Assembly: GCF_028583425.1 (NCBI RefSeq)
Contig: NC_072801.1
Location: 14,776,001 to 14,840,000 of the forward strand
DNA: 64,000 nucleotides
DNA from: Eublepharis macularius
Taxonomy: Eukaryota > Chordata > Lepidosauria > Squamata > Eublepharidae
Reading direction: 5' to 3'
A program made the translations under genes and the position numbers. The notes beneath the pieces were generated by a model. That model was not told the DNA's origin and searched no databases. It saw only the letters and a list, made by a program, of their open reading frames with translations. Every line of letters begins with the position of its first letter. The first letter of the stretch is position 1. This document shows, piece after piece, positions 23,575 to 36,200 of the stretch.

Positions 23575-24115
23575 TATTTTACTTCACTTATACCCCACCT
23601 TTAACCACTTTGGGGACCCAAAGTGGCTTACATCATTTTCCATTCCTCCATTTTTTCCTCACACTAAATCCTGTGAGGTGGGTTAGGCCGAGAGTTTTTG
23701 TGACTGGTCCAAGGTCAACCAGCATGCTTCCCACTGCCGGCGCCAGGGTTTCTGGCGCCTGCGGCAACTATCCCACGCGTGTGCGCACACGCCATGGACT
23801 GCGCGATGACATCATCGCACGATGATGTCATCGTGCAGCGCAAGCCGGGGCATTCTCTGGCGGATGGCTGGGGTGGCGGGTGGAGGCTGCCCCGTGCTCC
23901 ACACACCGCCCCGGCAGCGGCTCGTGGCTGCTGCGCCTGGCTGGGGGCATGTGGCGGTGGCGCGTGCCTCCCCCCCGACACCTCCTCTGGCGCCTCTCCA
24001 GTGCCCTCGCGCCTGAGGCCATCGCCTACCTGGCCTCTATGGGCGCGCCGGCCTGATGCTTCCATAGCAGAGCGGGGAATCAAACCTGGGCTCGTCCATC
24101 ACCGCAGCCAGCCAC
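23575..24115 (-). repeat. tRNA-derived SINE split by a transposon
   Basis: The two parts (23,575-23,731 and 24,056-24,115) form one SINE on the minus strand once the 324-bp insert is removed. Confidence 0.75.
23732..24055. mobile_element. CpG-rich hAT-type element inside a SINE
   Basis: Ends cactgccggcgcc and ggcgcgccggcctg are inverted. Target duplication ATGCTTCC is exact (23,724-23,731; 24,056-24,063). Very GC- and CpG-rich, with a palindromic gatgacatcatcg / cgatgatgtcatc segment near the left end. Confidence 0.85.
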
Positions 24116-26391
24116 TATTCTTTGTGGGAAACAAATTAGAAGCATATTTGGATGCTCACTGTTAGTTTCTGAAGTATTTTGGTGAAAACTGAGCCATTCC
24201 CTGTTACTTGATCAAATGAGGTAGTCTTCAGCTATATTTCCTGTATTTTTATATTTCCTTTGTACTTTAAATATGATAATTACTGTGTGTGTGCTAACAG
24301 TTGATTTGAATAGTACAGGTTACATTAGTGGCATTTATGAGAAGTCTAACTGCACATTAGTTCTTTAAACTCCTAACAAACAATTGTTAATAGTTTATTG
24401 TAAAGGTGTTCTGCCAGAGGAAGGGGTTCTTCCAAGGATTTGGGAGATCAAGGAAACACACTTGAGGCAAGATATGTTGGCAAGATAAATAGGCCTTTAA
24501 TTGGGGGAAAACTCAAGCATACAGCACTCCCTTGCCACTGGGGAAACCAAACAGAAATCCCTTACCTTAGGGGAAACAGAAATCCCTTAACTCACAGAAC
24601 CCAGCACACCCTCAAGTAGTTCCAGTGCAGGCAGGCTCCAATGCAGGCAGGCAGCTTCCAACACAGGCTCCAGTGCAGGCACGCAACGAAGCACCGGAGT
24701 AGAGTCGGATACCTAGATGCCTTGCCACATGACAGTATGGGGCGTGGTGGCCAGCTACTGAATTGCGTACCCCCCACCCCTCAATGGACTAGGAGATAGT
24801 AGGGGGTGATGGTCCAACCCCAGAAGCAAGACACTGTCTGATGGAGCCAGAGGTGAAAAATGAGGACCGAAAGGCCATATGGGGGATTGGGCTGGGTCCT
24901 CCTGATGGCACTTCAGGAGACTTGGGACCACGGGCAGAACAAAAGGGTATGAATCAGAAATCTCATAAAATGCCAGCTCATTCACTCAGCTCCTTTCCTG
25001 TATCCGCTAGTTCTTAATTTAAAGAATTGCACTATGATGAGATTCTGAGTATTTTGGGACCATGATGGAAGTTAACTGTTCTTGCGCTGCTTGATTCCTT
25101 TTTGTAGCCAACTGAATTGCAAGACCGATCAAAAGACTGCCCTACATTCCTACAGGTATATGAAAGAACGCTCACCGTTGCCAGTTCCTTTCAATCTAAA
25201 ACTTGGCATTCCCCTTCAGCGTGTCTGGACCCTTCTCCAGGATGCCCTTGACAAGCAAATAACATTCCGGATTTATTGCTTCTTGTTCCTGCTCCCCTAC
25301 AGACTGCTCAGTTCTGTTCAGACCTGTTTCCTTGCCATCCGCCGTCTACTGTTGCGCTTCCAGTGTGCAAGCAGCATGTGAATGAGTTCCATTGTTAGAC
25401 TCAAATGCCAGTTCTCGCCTGCATAGGGTCATTGCAGTCGCTCTATTCCTGGCAGATTCCTCTCCTTGATAAAGGGAAGCATTTTGTGTGTGTGTGTGGG
25501 GGTCAATTATCAGTTTGAAGAATTGGCTTCAGACTCATGCGGCTGAATTTTTTTCACTAAGCAGAAACAAACTGGGTTTCACTGCCAGAGGCCACCACCA
25601 CAGGCCCATGCCTTCAAATGCAAGTCATTTATAAAAGTGAGCAGAGCAATTTAAAATGCCAAAGGAGTGCATAGCCATGGAGGAAGCAAAACTGTCTCCC
25701 CTTTTTGCAATCTTCCCTCTGCTGGCTGAGATTTGCATGCATGCTGTAAGAAATCTGCCTCTTGGCCACATTGTCTTAGCTTTTCCCATGGAGTCATGTT
25801 CATTCTGCAAGCATATTCCTCTATCTCCAGCCACACAAGCACCATTAATCCTGTAAGGGCAAGCAACATCTATAAGGGCAAGCCAGGAAAACAGTGCTAC
25901 CCTCCTCTAACAAAAGAAACAAAATCGATGAAATACTTTATTTCGTGCCAACCCAAATGACCCCCAAATGGTGCAATCTTTCAAATCTCACCAGAACTCT
26001 TCACCAGGCAGATGTTACAATTTTAAAGCGAAGGAGAAATAAAGAATATTTTCCAGGTCCAGATCCTAAGACCCTGTCATGGAAGTCTTTGATGTTAGGT
26101 GCTGACAGGCTCACTGACTCTAGGTTACATGCTATAGATTTTAGATTATAACACTTGCATTCTGGGAAGAAACAAACCATGGAGGGTCAATATCCTTTGA
26201 AAATAACAGATCCCAGCAAGGTCCAAACGTCACTCAAAAACTCTTGCCTAAGCAATTTCATGTTGGGGCCCCATCTCCTTGCTCTTCTTGGAAAGTCCCC
26301 CATTTTTTTGAAAATTTCTATGTCTCAGACATTGAAGAGGGTTGACTTGTGGAGGGGGTTCTGGGCCCCCAACGTTTTATTTACTTACTGT
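24116..26391. other. Non-coding stretch
   Basis: No supported gene. A short imperfect tandem repeat (caggcaggctccaatg-like) lies at 24,615-24,690 and a TG microsatellite at 25,484-25,500. Confidence 0.35.
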
Positions 26392-26627
26392 ATTTATAAC
26401 CCACCCTTCTCCACAATTGGGACATAAAGCAGGTTACATTATTCTCCTCCGTTTTAGCTTCACAGCAACCCTGTATAATAGGTTAGGTAGTCTGTGTGTG
26501 TGTCTGTGTGTGTGTGACTGGCCCAAGGTTGCCCAGTAAGCTTCCATGGCAGAGTAGGAATTCGAACCTGGGTCTCCCAGATTGTAGCCTGACACTTTTA
26601 ATCACTACACTACACTGGCAATGAAAA
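26392..26627 (-). repeat. tRNA-derived SINE
   Basis: The minus strand has ggtgtagtgattaaaagtg and gggttcgaa boxes, then the ccaaggttgcccagtaagc body region. It contains a TG microsatellite. Confidence 0.8.
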
Positions 26628-27001
26628 TCTGCAGGAGGACAAATAGACTTACGTACGACGGTGCAAAGCCCAGCGGGAAACTTTCTCTAGGGGTCCGTGG
26701 TGGTCCTCAGCAGCTGTACATTTTCTTACCTTGTAGCTACAACGTAAGAGGGCACTTGAGAGGTAGCACAAACAGGCAGATAGAGTGACACTGTCCACAC
26801 CTTTGAAGTTTCTGCTGCGGGCATTTGCACTGCTGAAAAATGGAGCAGCTTTTAAACTGGGGGAAAAGATCTACCTCTGCAGCATACGGCAGGCGTAGGA
26901 ATGAAACCTGTAACTTAGCAGGATTTCCCTTCTGCCACCATTAAGGATCTTCGTGGATGTAAACCAAGAATCACTGGTGGTTTCAGAAGAACTGTTGTAT
27001 G

Positions 27002-27233
27002 CAGGGCTTTTTTTCTGGGAAAAGAGGTGGTGGAACTCAGTGGGTTGCCCTTGAAGAAAATGGTCACATGGCCGGTGGCCCCGCCCCCTGATCTCCAGAC
27101 AGAGGGGAGTTGAGATTGCCCTCCGAGGGCAATCTCAACTCCCCTCTGTCTGGAGATCAGGGGGCGGGGCCACCGGCCATGTGACCATTTTCAAGAGGTT
27201 CCGGAACGCCGTTCCCCCTGAAAAAAAGCCCTG
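27002..27233. mobile_element. Foldback hAT-type element, family A, copy 4
   Basis: Exact 8-bp target duplication GTTGTATG on both sides. The long inverted arms differ at few positions, indicating a fairly young copy. Confidence 0.92.
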
Positions 27234-27639
27234 GTTGTATGTAAAGAAGTGAACTTCACCACCACCAGTTCCTGTTTTGTGATGTACTTTTACTTCATAT
27301 CTGCTGAAATAGAAAACTTGGGGTTGGACAGTGCAGTTGCTAGGGTCCTTGAAACAGAGTCGTCATTTCACATAAATTCAAGGACTTAAGCATCTAAACC
27401 AACAGTGGTGGCACTGCCAATATTTCATCCAGTCCAAAGGCCTGTCAGAGAAGTCTTTAATCCAACCCAGCAGGCCCTTTCCTCTGAGAGGAAAGGAATT
27501 CCACGAAATGAAAGTGATGACTAGAAAAAACCCTCCTAAAGATACCACCTAACCTTACTTTGGCTAAGGATGGTTTCCTACAGGAAAGTACCAGGCACGG
27601 ATCTTGAGTCCAGGGCAGGTCAGTATGGGCAGATGCGGT

Positions 27640-27815
27640 CCTTCAGATTTCTAACAGATTTCTGTTTCTGTGCTGCCTTTTTGTATTATATTGTTTGATA
27701 TTGTTTTAAATTGTTATATGCAAGTTTTATTGAAATGTTTTATAGAGTGTAATCCGCCCTGAGCCTGCCCGTACGGGGAGGACAGAATAGAAGTTGAAAC
27801 AAACAAACAAATAAA
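27640..27815 (+). mobile_element. L2/CR1-type LINE 3' end
   Basis: gtgtaatccgccctgagcctgcccgtacggggaggacagaatagaag followed by an A-rich aaacaaacaaa tail. Confidence 0.7.
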
Positions 27816-30510
27816 CAAGTAACAGCAGCCGGCTGAATCAGACCAATCTGTTCCTGCATTCTGTCCCCCCTCCCAGCAGCCAACCAGATGCTCCTAGGAG
27901 GCCTATGAGCAACACACTGCAGTTCAACTATCTTCACAGCTGCAAAGCCATCAATGGGCAGGTGGTGGCACTGGGAAGTCACACATCTACACGTACTTGG
28001 CAGGGATTTCTGTACGCTTCGAAACAAAACCCGATGATTTTAAACAACACATTCAATCTCTCTCTTTTAGATACTAGGTGTTGTTCGGACTATTTCATTC
28101 CTCCAGGAAGCCTAGCGCATAATCTACAGCGGCCACTTACAGAGACGAAGGGGTATGTGTATAAATGGCAGGATCATACCCAGACAGTAATTTCCTGCAC
28201 TTTTGGTGTTGACATATTAAATTGGAAACATGAAGGCTAGTAAAATGGATACATTTGAAACGCTGGCTTTGGGGTGGAGAAGAGGGGCCTGAGACCAGCC
28301 TTGAACTGAGAGCCTTCTATTTTACATACTGTGTCTGGTGCACTTCAGAGGTTAAATCAGGCCCCCTCTCCTGCCTGATCTTTGACTATTCTTGCACGGG
28401 CCCTCATTAATTCCAAAGCCAGTTCATATATTCTTCAGAATCAAGTACAAAAGCTTTCATGGTTTAGCCGGTTTTAGCCCCTACTGCCCCCTTTTAAGGT
28501 CTATGCAGATGGCATGGTCTGTCTATGCAGATGGCATCGTAAAACCAGAACGATGCTGTTTTCTGCGCTAAATGTACAGGAGTCTTGTCAAGATTTAAAC
28601 TTGGCAAACCCAGGATTAAACAATAGTTTTTCAAGTCATCATTTAGAAACGTGGGGGAGGAAGGACCTCTCAAAACTTCCCCACTGATCTGAAAGTCGTC
28701 ATTCCTCCATGAAGAACACTATGGAGACCCAACATGAAATTGCTAAACCAGAATTCTATTAAAAGCTTTCTCTTCCCTTTCTAGGTGTAAAATCAGCACA
28801 ACCCGTAGTTATGATCTTTGCGTGAGCCCATACTTCCTTGCCGTTCCTGGTCCAGCTCTCAACTGCTTTTCCTCTCAGTACGTGTGGTTGTATATTCAGG
28901 ATAATGCTTCATATGTCTAACAAAGCAGACACTAGACCACAAACATCTTAACTCACAATCAATGTTTTTTTCTTTCAAGCTACTACAAGACTCTATTGGG
29001 TGGGGGTATTTTTGCTGCAACAGAAGGACAGACTGTGACTTCTAGACCCTCCCGTCTCCAAAACTCTTTGGCTAAAGGCACACAGGACCCCCCCTGTATG
29101 AAGTTGTTTCACCTCAACTCTGGGCGGTCACCTCTCAATAATCCTTGTTTTCCAGCACTCTGCATTATTGTCCGGCCCAAGATCTCTTCCTCCCCCTGCC
29201 CTCAGTAAGTCATGTAACCTCTCCTTTAACTCTGGATGTTTGTGTTTGCATGTCTTCTGTTCTTCAGCTCCACTTTGAGGGATGAGCAAACGGTTCCAAG
29301 TTATTTTTCAGTTCTCATCTCTTCGCTGCTAGGATTTGTATGTTTGTTTATATCAGATGTGCCAGCTGTCTGGTTGCGCAGCCGTCTCTGTTGCCGAAAA
29401 ACAATGTACGCAAGAAATGTGTGTGAGCTCTACTATGGCTCTATAGCTTGGATGCTTCACGCAAAAGCCCCCTCTTCTCTATCCTCTCTTTTCCAGTGGT
29501 GAACACTACAACAGTGGGTACAGCAACTGTAGTGGTTTATAACACCTTTACTGAGAAGCTTCAAGACTGCACTGCGTCCATCATTCCCTCATCAATTTTC
29601 TTGCTCTTCCTCCTTTCTTTTCTGGGGCCAAATTGTGGATTCGCACCTCAGCTCTTGACCCCAGGGGTGATTCTGCTCCTCATGATGGACAAGCCACCAC
29701 CATTTTAAACACAACACTGGTTGGGGACATGGTCTTGGATGTGTCCACCTGGATTTGAACCAACTGCTTCTGCAACATTACCAAAAAAATCCCTAGCAGG
29801 AAGGAGAACCAACCAAGTAACTTGATTATGCCGTTATTCCATGATATGCTGCTGCAGGAGATCAACCTCAAGGAACTGTCTTTCAACTAGCAGTGCTTAG
29901 ATGGTTTTATAAGACAGCAGAGGGCAGGGGAATCTCCACATCTGACTCCCAGCATTATTCCTCAGAGTTACATGTGCAGAGGCCCTGCTAGGAAGAATTA
30001 TTTTAATATCCCGATCCAGGGCAGACCTCAAGCTATGCTCAAAAGGGGTCAAAATTAGGCAGGATGGGGCACCTGCATGGACTTTTTAATCTGTTCATGT
30101 ATAAAGCAAATGGTGTTAAGTCTACTGCTTTGCACCAAAAAGTTAAGGACAATCACATTTCTTGACACACATTGATGGACTGGAAAAAATGAGCCCAGTT
30201 CAAGAGAAAAGTGGTTGAGGGTGACATTGTAACAAGGTTAAAGGGGGGGGGGTCACATAAGATAGACCCCCCACACACCTACCCATCCCCTGCTTTATCC
30301 TCTGTGCATGAATGCACCCCCTACACCTTAAGTTTCAATGATGTTTTTTGGCACAAGAGAGAAGGGGAGTGGGGAGGTGGTTCTCTACGGCAAAATGATG
30401 TGAATTATCCATGACCCTATGTGGGATTCTAACCTTCCAAAATGCAGCTGTAAGGGCACCGGTCACAGATAACATATTGAAAGACTGCTCTCACCCCCCT
30501 CCAGCCTAGC
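27816..30510. other. Non-coding stretch downstream of VRK3
   Basis: Several open frames of 60-110 codons occur, but none has splice sites plus family resemblance. No repeat family was firmly recognised. Confidence 0.35.
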
Positions 30511-30836
30511 TGTGCTTTGAGATCAGAAAACAAACTCTTCTTTGCTACGGCCCCCACTCTATGGACTCCACTACACCAGAAGGACTATCAGACTCCCTCA
30601 TTTAGGACTTTCTACAGACTGGTGGACTTCTTTTTAAAATGCAGAAGGCTTTGGCTACATGGCTGCTTTTGTTTTCTCCAAGTTGCTTTTGCATCAGGTT
30701 TTGCATTGATTTGTCTTTTTACAATACTGGCTCTTCTTTTATATTATATGCTGTTCTCTTTTAATTTTGTTTGTAATACTTTCATTTACTTGTTTTCTTG
30801 ACTTAAAAGTGGGGTATACATTCATTAAATAATAAT
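30511..30836 (+). mobile_element. L2/CR1-type LINE 3' fragment
   Basis: Translation gives APTLWTPLHQKDYQTPSFRT followed by FYRLVDFFL, which matches the C-terminal pattern of these reverse transcriptases. It ends gtggggtatacattcattaaataataat. Confidence 0.65.
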
Positions 30837-31137
30837 AAGCCAGTGATTTCACTGGTGTACCTCTCCCTCCTACAATCCCTTGCAGCTGTTTTGCAGAAGT
30901 CTTCTTTTCTTTGTTTTGTAGCTGTCTTCTTTTGGTTTTTTGTAAGTGGTGAAGGATAAACATATCAAGGAAGGCATCTGTGAAGCTTTAAATAAGAAAA
31001 AAAACCTTCCTGTTCTAGCTGAAGTATGGATGGAAGAGGAAGACTAGCACAGAACTGTGAGGCAAGGCCTGTAACTATAGCCAAAGCAAAAAAACCCCAA
31101 AAACCCACCCCTACTGGGACTTATTGTTCGCTATTAG

Positions 31138-31380
31138 CAGGGCTTTTTTTCAGCTGGAACATGGTGGAACGGAGTTCCGGAACCTCTTGAAAATGGTCAC
31201 ATGGCCGGTGGCCCCGCCCCCTGATCTCCAGACAGAGGGGAGTTGAGATTGCCCTCTGCGCTGCTGCTGCTCCGCGACAATCTAAACTCCCCTCTGTCTG
31301 GAGATCAGGGGGCGGGGCCACCAGCCATGTGACCATTTTCTCCGAGTTCCACCACCTCTTTTCCCAGAAAAAAAGCCCTT
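31138..31380. mobile_element. Foldback hAT-type element, family A, copy 5
   Basis: CAGGGCTTTTTTTCAGC to aaaaaagccctt, with target duplications gctattag and gctgttag (one mismatch). Confidence 0.87.
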
Positions 31381-31599
31381 GCTGTTAGTCTCACTTTACC
31401 TCACTCCATCACAGGGCAAAGAGGGAAAAAAGACCACTTCAGCTCAGAAAGTACAGCAGAGGGTAACTGAGGAATATCCTTCACCAAACACAGTCCTCCT
31501 CCTTGCAAGGCAAAGCAAAAGAGAAGGGAAAGGCTTCTTGCTCCTAAGTAAGCTCTACAGACGTAGCCATCACTGCTTGTGTTTCTCACCACAAACAGC

Positions 31600-33022
31600 T
31601 CCAGGAGTTCACCAGAAAAATATTTTATTACAAGACTATTATTTATAAGTTAAAACATTACAATCAACAACTTGGGGGGAGGAGTTCTTCCCCCTCACAA
31701 TTAGGATACAAATGTATCCTTTGTATCCATGGCAACCCTTGGGGTTGCTAGGTGATTGCTGTTCAGGTAGCTTTTCTGCCAAATGGGGATTGAGGCATCA
31801 CATTAACTAGAACTTATTAAAAGTAGGCAGCCAGAGGGAGAGTAAGCTTATATTTAAATAGACACACCATAAAGTCCTAAGAAATAAATACCATAAAATT
31901 CCCCCGCTCCCCTCCCAATCCCCTCCACAATCTAAAAGCCAAGAGTAAGAAAAACACCGTGGAAAAAGGCTGCTCCAGTGTGACGACTGTCCAGGGGGCT
32001 CGGACCTTGCACATCCTGTCTTCTCCAAACTCCTCAGACCTACAAAGCCACAAAGCAGAATGTGACTCGTTAGTGACTCCATCTTCCATTACTCTCCCGA
32101 ATTCAGCTCCAACGCTGCTCGGAGCTCAAAGCAACAATGAGATATCTCGCAGTGTAAAACAAGCCTCGTGAAGACAGCGGTTTGCATCAGCTGTCTGAGA
32201 CAACCGGGACCTAGTTCAGTGCTTGACTGGGCCAAGGCCGATCCGGTACTTGTCACTGATTAATCTCCCAACTTGGCATGACAACTGAAGGCAGCCATTG
32301 CAGATCAAGTGGCATGATCCAATAGTCTAAAGTCAGATGTTGTAAAAGGCCTGTGGACAACAGTTTGGGAGGTCAGTTTTCAATAGAAAAACACAAGAAC
32401 CTACAAACCAGACCCACACATGGGAAACGAGATGTGTTTGAACATAGTTCAAGGGTAGAACAGGTGCTTTGCATGTGTAATGTCCAAGGTTCAATCCCTG
32501 GTCTCTCCAGTTCAAAGGATCAGGAAGCAAGCAACACAAAAGATTTTTGCCTGAGACCCTGGAGATCTGCTGCCAGTCTGAATAGACAATATTGACCTTG
32601 ATACAGCAAGGGTATGACTCAGAAGAAGGCAGCTTCATGTGGCTCAAAAATTCAGAAGCAACTTTTTAACCAGTGGCAGCTATAGTTGCCTGAATAGCAT
32701 TTTTACTTTTTGTCCACAATTCAACCCACAACTAGGTATGCCCACTGTTTTCAATGGGCTTAACAATGCCCACGTCTCTGCTGGAGTGCAGCCCTAGTCA
32801 ATTGCAGGTGTTCTACAGATCACCATCCACAATGCATGGGTGCTCAGACTGCCATATATGCTACTGACTGAGATTCTCTCATCAATCAGAATGGCTGAAG
32901 ATCAGCCAGGGGCAGAGGACCTGAGGCAGAAGCCGGCGCTCCTCCACTTTAACAGCTGAGTGGCAGAATAAAATCCCACTTTGGAGAGGAAAACAGGACG
33001 CAAAAGGTTCTTGGCAGATTAC
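31600..33022 (-). other. VRK3 3'UTR with poly(A) signal
   Basis: Minus-strand AATAAA lies at 31,629-31,624, followed on the minus strand by a GT-rich stretch (about 31,595-31,575) typical of a cleavage signal. The 1.4-kb stretch from the stop codon to this signal has no other coding signal. It contains a plus-strand tRNA-derived SINE at 32,440-32,645. The assignment as UTR is inferred. Confidence 0.55.
32440..32645 (+). repeat. tRNA-derived SINE, second family
   Basis: gtgctttgcatgtgtaatgtccaaggttcaatccctgg, then gcctgagaccctggagatctgctgccagtctgaatagacaatat and aggcagcttcatgtg. It lies in the VRK3 3'UTR, antisense to the gene. Confidence 0.85.
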
Positions 33023-33236
33023 CTAGGGCACCACTTTGAGGTCCACGGAGTCATAGGCAGAGGTTCTCATCAACTCAAGGGGCTTCTTCAAAAGCATCCG
33101 GAGCTCTTCATAGTCTGGCCTCTCTTCGTAGTCCAAGGACATAACCTGCAGCAGGTAGCACTGCAGGGCATCTGACAAAAGGTCATCAGGGAGGTAAATC
33201 AGACAGCTGGCTTCTTCAAGGCACTTGTCTAAAATC
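33023..33236 (-). CDS. VRK3: VRK3 exon 12: C-terminus and stop
   Basis: It encodes RILDKCLEEASCLIYLPDD, then ALQCYLLQVMSLDYEERPDY and ends DLKVVP with a TAG stop; human ends GLPMVP. ILDKC matches the FVDK/LMDKC region of VRK3/VRK1, so coding begins here at the latest. The in-frame acceptor (gagctgggag) has a poor pyrimidine tract, while a better-looking acceptor 16 bases upstream (gtccgcag, 33,253) would be out of frame. Confidence 0.88.
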
Positions 33237-36200
33237 CTCCCAGCTCCACATGCTGCGGACCCAGAGGGAAGCTACATGCGCTTCTGACTCTGCACACTTC
33301 ATAGTGGACAAGTAGCAACTGAACTGGGTCTGTGAGGAAACTCTGGCACCAAGAAGGGGAAGCTGAAAGAACCCACACTAGCCACCAACAGCAGAGCTGC
33401 AAAGGCTAATGGAGGAGAGGAGGACGAGGTAAGCCACTTTGGGTCTCCACCGAGGAGAAGGATGAGGTATAAATTTAGTAAAATAAATGAGTAAAAATAA
33501 ATGTATGAAGGCAAGTCCAAAGGATGTATTGTCGAAGGCTTTCACGGCCGGAGAACGATGGTTGTTGTGGGTTTTCCGGGCTGTACTGCCGTGGTCTTGG
33601 CATTGTAGTTCCTGACGTTTCGCCAGCAGCTGTGGCTGGCATCTTCAGAGGTGTAGCACCAAAAGACAGAGATCTCTCAGTGTCACAGTGTGGAAAAGAT
33701 GGAAGCCATTGAAATTCACAAGCATAAGCAAAACTTCAACAGGAAAGAAGAAACCTTAAGAATGAACAGAGCATGGGCTCCAGTTCTGAAAAACACCAGG
33801 CCAACAAAACACTCCACACCCGACAATAGCCCTGCAGAGAAGATTAGCACATCAAGCACCAATCCATATGCAAAAGAACCTCCTCAGGATACAGTGAAAC
33901 CTCCCGCCATTAGCATTCCACACCCTGGGAAACTCTTACAGAATGACTCAGCTCAACCCCACCCCTCCTGAGTAGATACAAATGACCTACATCTTTTCCA
34001 CACTGTGACACTGAGAGATCTCTGTCTTTTGGTGCTACACCTCTGAAGATGCCAGCCACAGCTGCTGGCGAAACGTCAGGAACTACAATGTCAAGACCAC
34101 GGCAATACAGCCCGGAAAACCCACAACAACCATCAAGCCCAAAGGCCTCCTGCCTATCCTCAGGCCTGGGTAGCTTGTATGGTATAGTGAGGGAACTGTT
34201 GAACATGGATGCAAGAATCTTGGGTTCGAATCCTGCACTCAGACACAAAACTTACCAGGCATCTTTGACAAGCTACTGTTTCTCAACCTAACCTACTTGT
34301 AAGGATAAAATGAGATAAACCTGCATATGCCACAAGAAAACCCATTGACAAACAACCAGCGTGTGTACCTGGAATTGCTCTCCAGCCGTAGGACAATTTT
34401 GGATGCTTGATCATATCAGCTTTGCACCTATAAGGCCAGCAAGAGAGAAGAACAGAGGAGGGGGGAGAATGTAGGCTGAGATGAGAATGCTGTGCCTTCC
34501 TGTTTACGCTCCTCCCCCACCCTGCTCTACTCTCCAAAAGAGATGAAAGGCTATGAAACACATTTTGAAGGGACGTGAACGCAGCCCCATCCACGAGATA
34601 AGCAATGCTTGTTGAGAAGGCAGAGAGATCTTGAAGGACATTGTACTCCCCCCTTCCGATGGCGTTTGTTTGACCCTTGCTGACTCGGTTAAGAGCCTAG
34701 GAGTCATACTGGATCCAGCACTACTAGTAGTAAAACAAGTTAAGGCAGCAGCAAAGAATGCTCTTTACAACCTCACTCTTGCCTGGAAGATGGCTTCTAA
34801 TCTCGACACGGCCGACCTGGCCACCTGGATCCATGCTATGGTAACATCAAGGCTTGACTATTGTAATGCATTATACATTGGTCTCCCATCTAAGCTAACT
34901 AGGAGGCTCCAGTTAGTGCAAAATGCTGCAGCTCGACTGTTATCAGAAGCAAGCAGGAGCAGGAGCATCACTCCCATCCTACAGTCGCTCCATTGGCTAC
35001 CTATCAGTTACCGTGCTCAGTTCAAGGTATCGGTTATTACATACAAAGCTCTTCATGGCCTTGGTCCAGCATACCGGCAGGACCGCCTCCCTCCCTATGT
35101 TCCTCTACGGCAGCTTCGCTCATCTGAACAGGGTCTCCTGCAAGTGCCAGGCTGCACACGGGCGAAATCAACAGCAGCTCGTACACGGGCTTTCTCTGTG
35201 GTGGCCCCTACCCGGTGGAATGACCTGCCTGAGGAGGTCAGGAAAGCCTCCACTCTCCTCTGGCTTTCCGCAAACGATGGAAAACCGAATTATTCAAAAA
35301 GGCTTTTTACTCAAATGGGAGGCCTGTATTGTAGGGATGGGGTCTCAGATGCTTTGCTAACGAGTTAGGGACTTCACTATTATGTTGCCTTGCATATTAT
35401 CTGTTGCTTTAAATATGTACTTCTATGTACTACCTGTGCTTTAAGTTGTCTAATGTCAATCCTAGAAGTGATTATGTTCTGTTTCAGTATTTTCTTCTAC
35501 TTTGTATTGGATTCTTGCTAATGCTATGTCTTTTTAAACTTGTATCTATTTACCCTATGACATTGTTTATGGAAATGTCGTTGATACTGTATGGAAATGT
35601 ACTTGATACGGATTGTCCTAATCTCATACTGTGTAATCCGCCCTGAGTCTCAGTGAAAAAGGCGGACTATAAATGACATAAAACAAACAAATAAATATTA
35701 GCTTGATGGCGGTTGGTGATACATGCCAAGCAGCTGGTTGCCAGTCACCTCCAGAACTCTCTCTCCCTCAAGGCCGGCAGTGGTCATTATGCCAGTCTAG
35801 GAATGTTAGTGATATACCACCCAACCCTTCTGGACCAAAAGGAAAGATGAAACATGAAGCCAGGAAGGAAGCCGATCCAGGCCACTAACCATGGGTTACG
35901 ACAGCCAATGCTGATTGCTACTGTGACTCACTGAGAAAACCCGTATGGATATTTGCTTGAACATCCTGATCATCCTTTCCATCTTACTATACAAGGCCCA
36001 GACAACAACTGCGCTCATATACTGCTCTTCTAGACAGATGAGTGGCTCACCCAGAGCAGTGAACAAGTTAAGTGTTATTGTTATCCCCACAATACAGCTG
36101 GGGAGCTGGGGCTGAGAGGAGTGGCTTCCCCAAGGCAGTAGTGGGATTCGAACCAGTAGAGTCCTGATTTGCAGCTGAACCACGTAATCATTGTGCTACA

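Noticed and set aside
28996-29708. Series of plus-strand frames as exons of a gene between VRK3 and the 15-kb island
   Set aside because: The frames are not joined by consistent splice sites or phases and have no recognisable domains.
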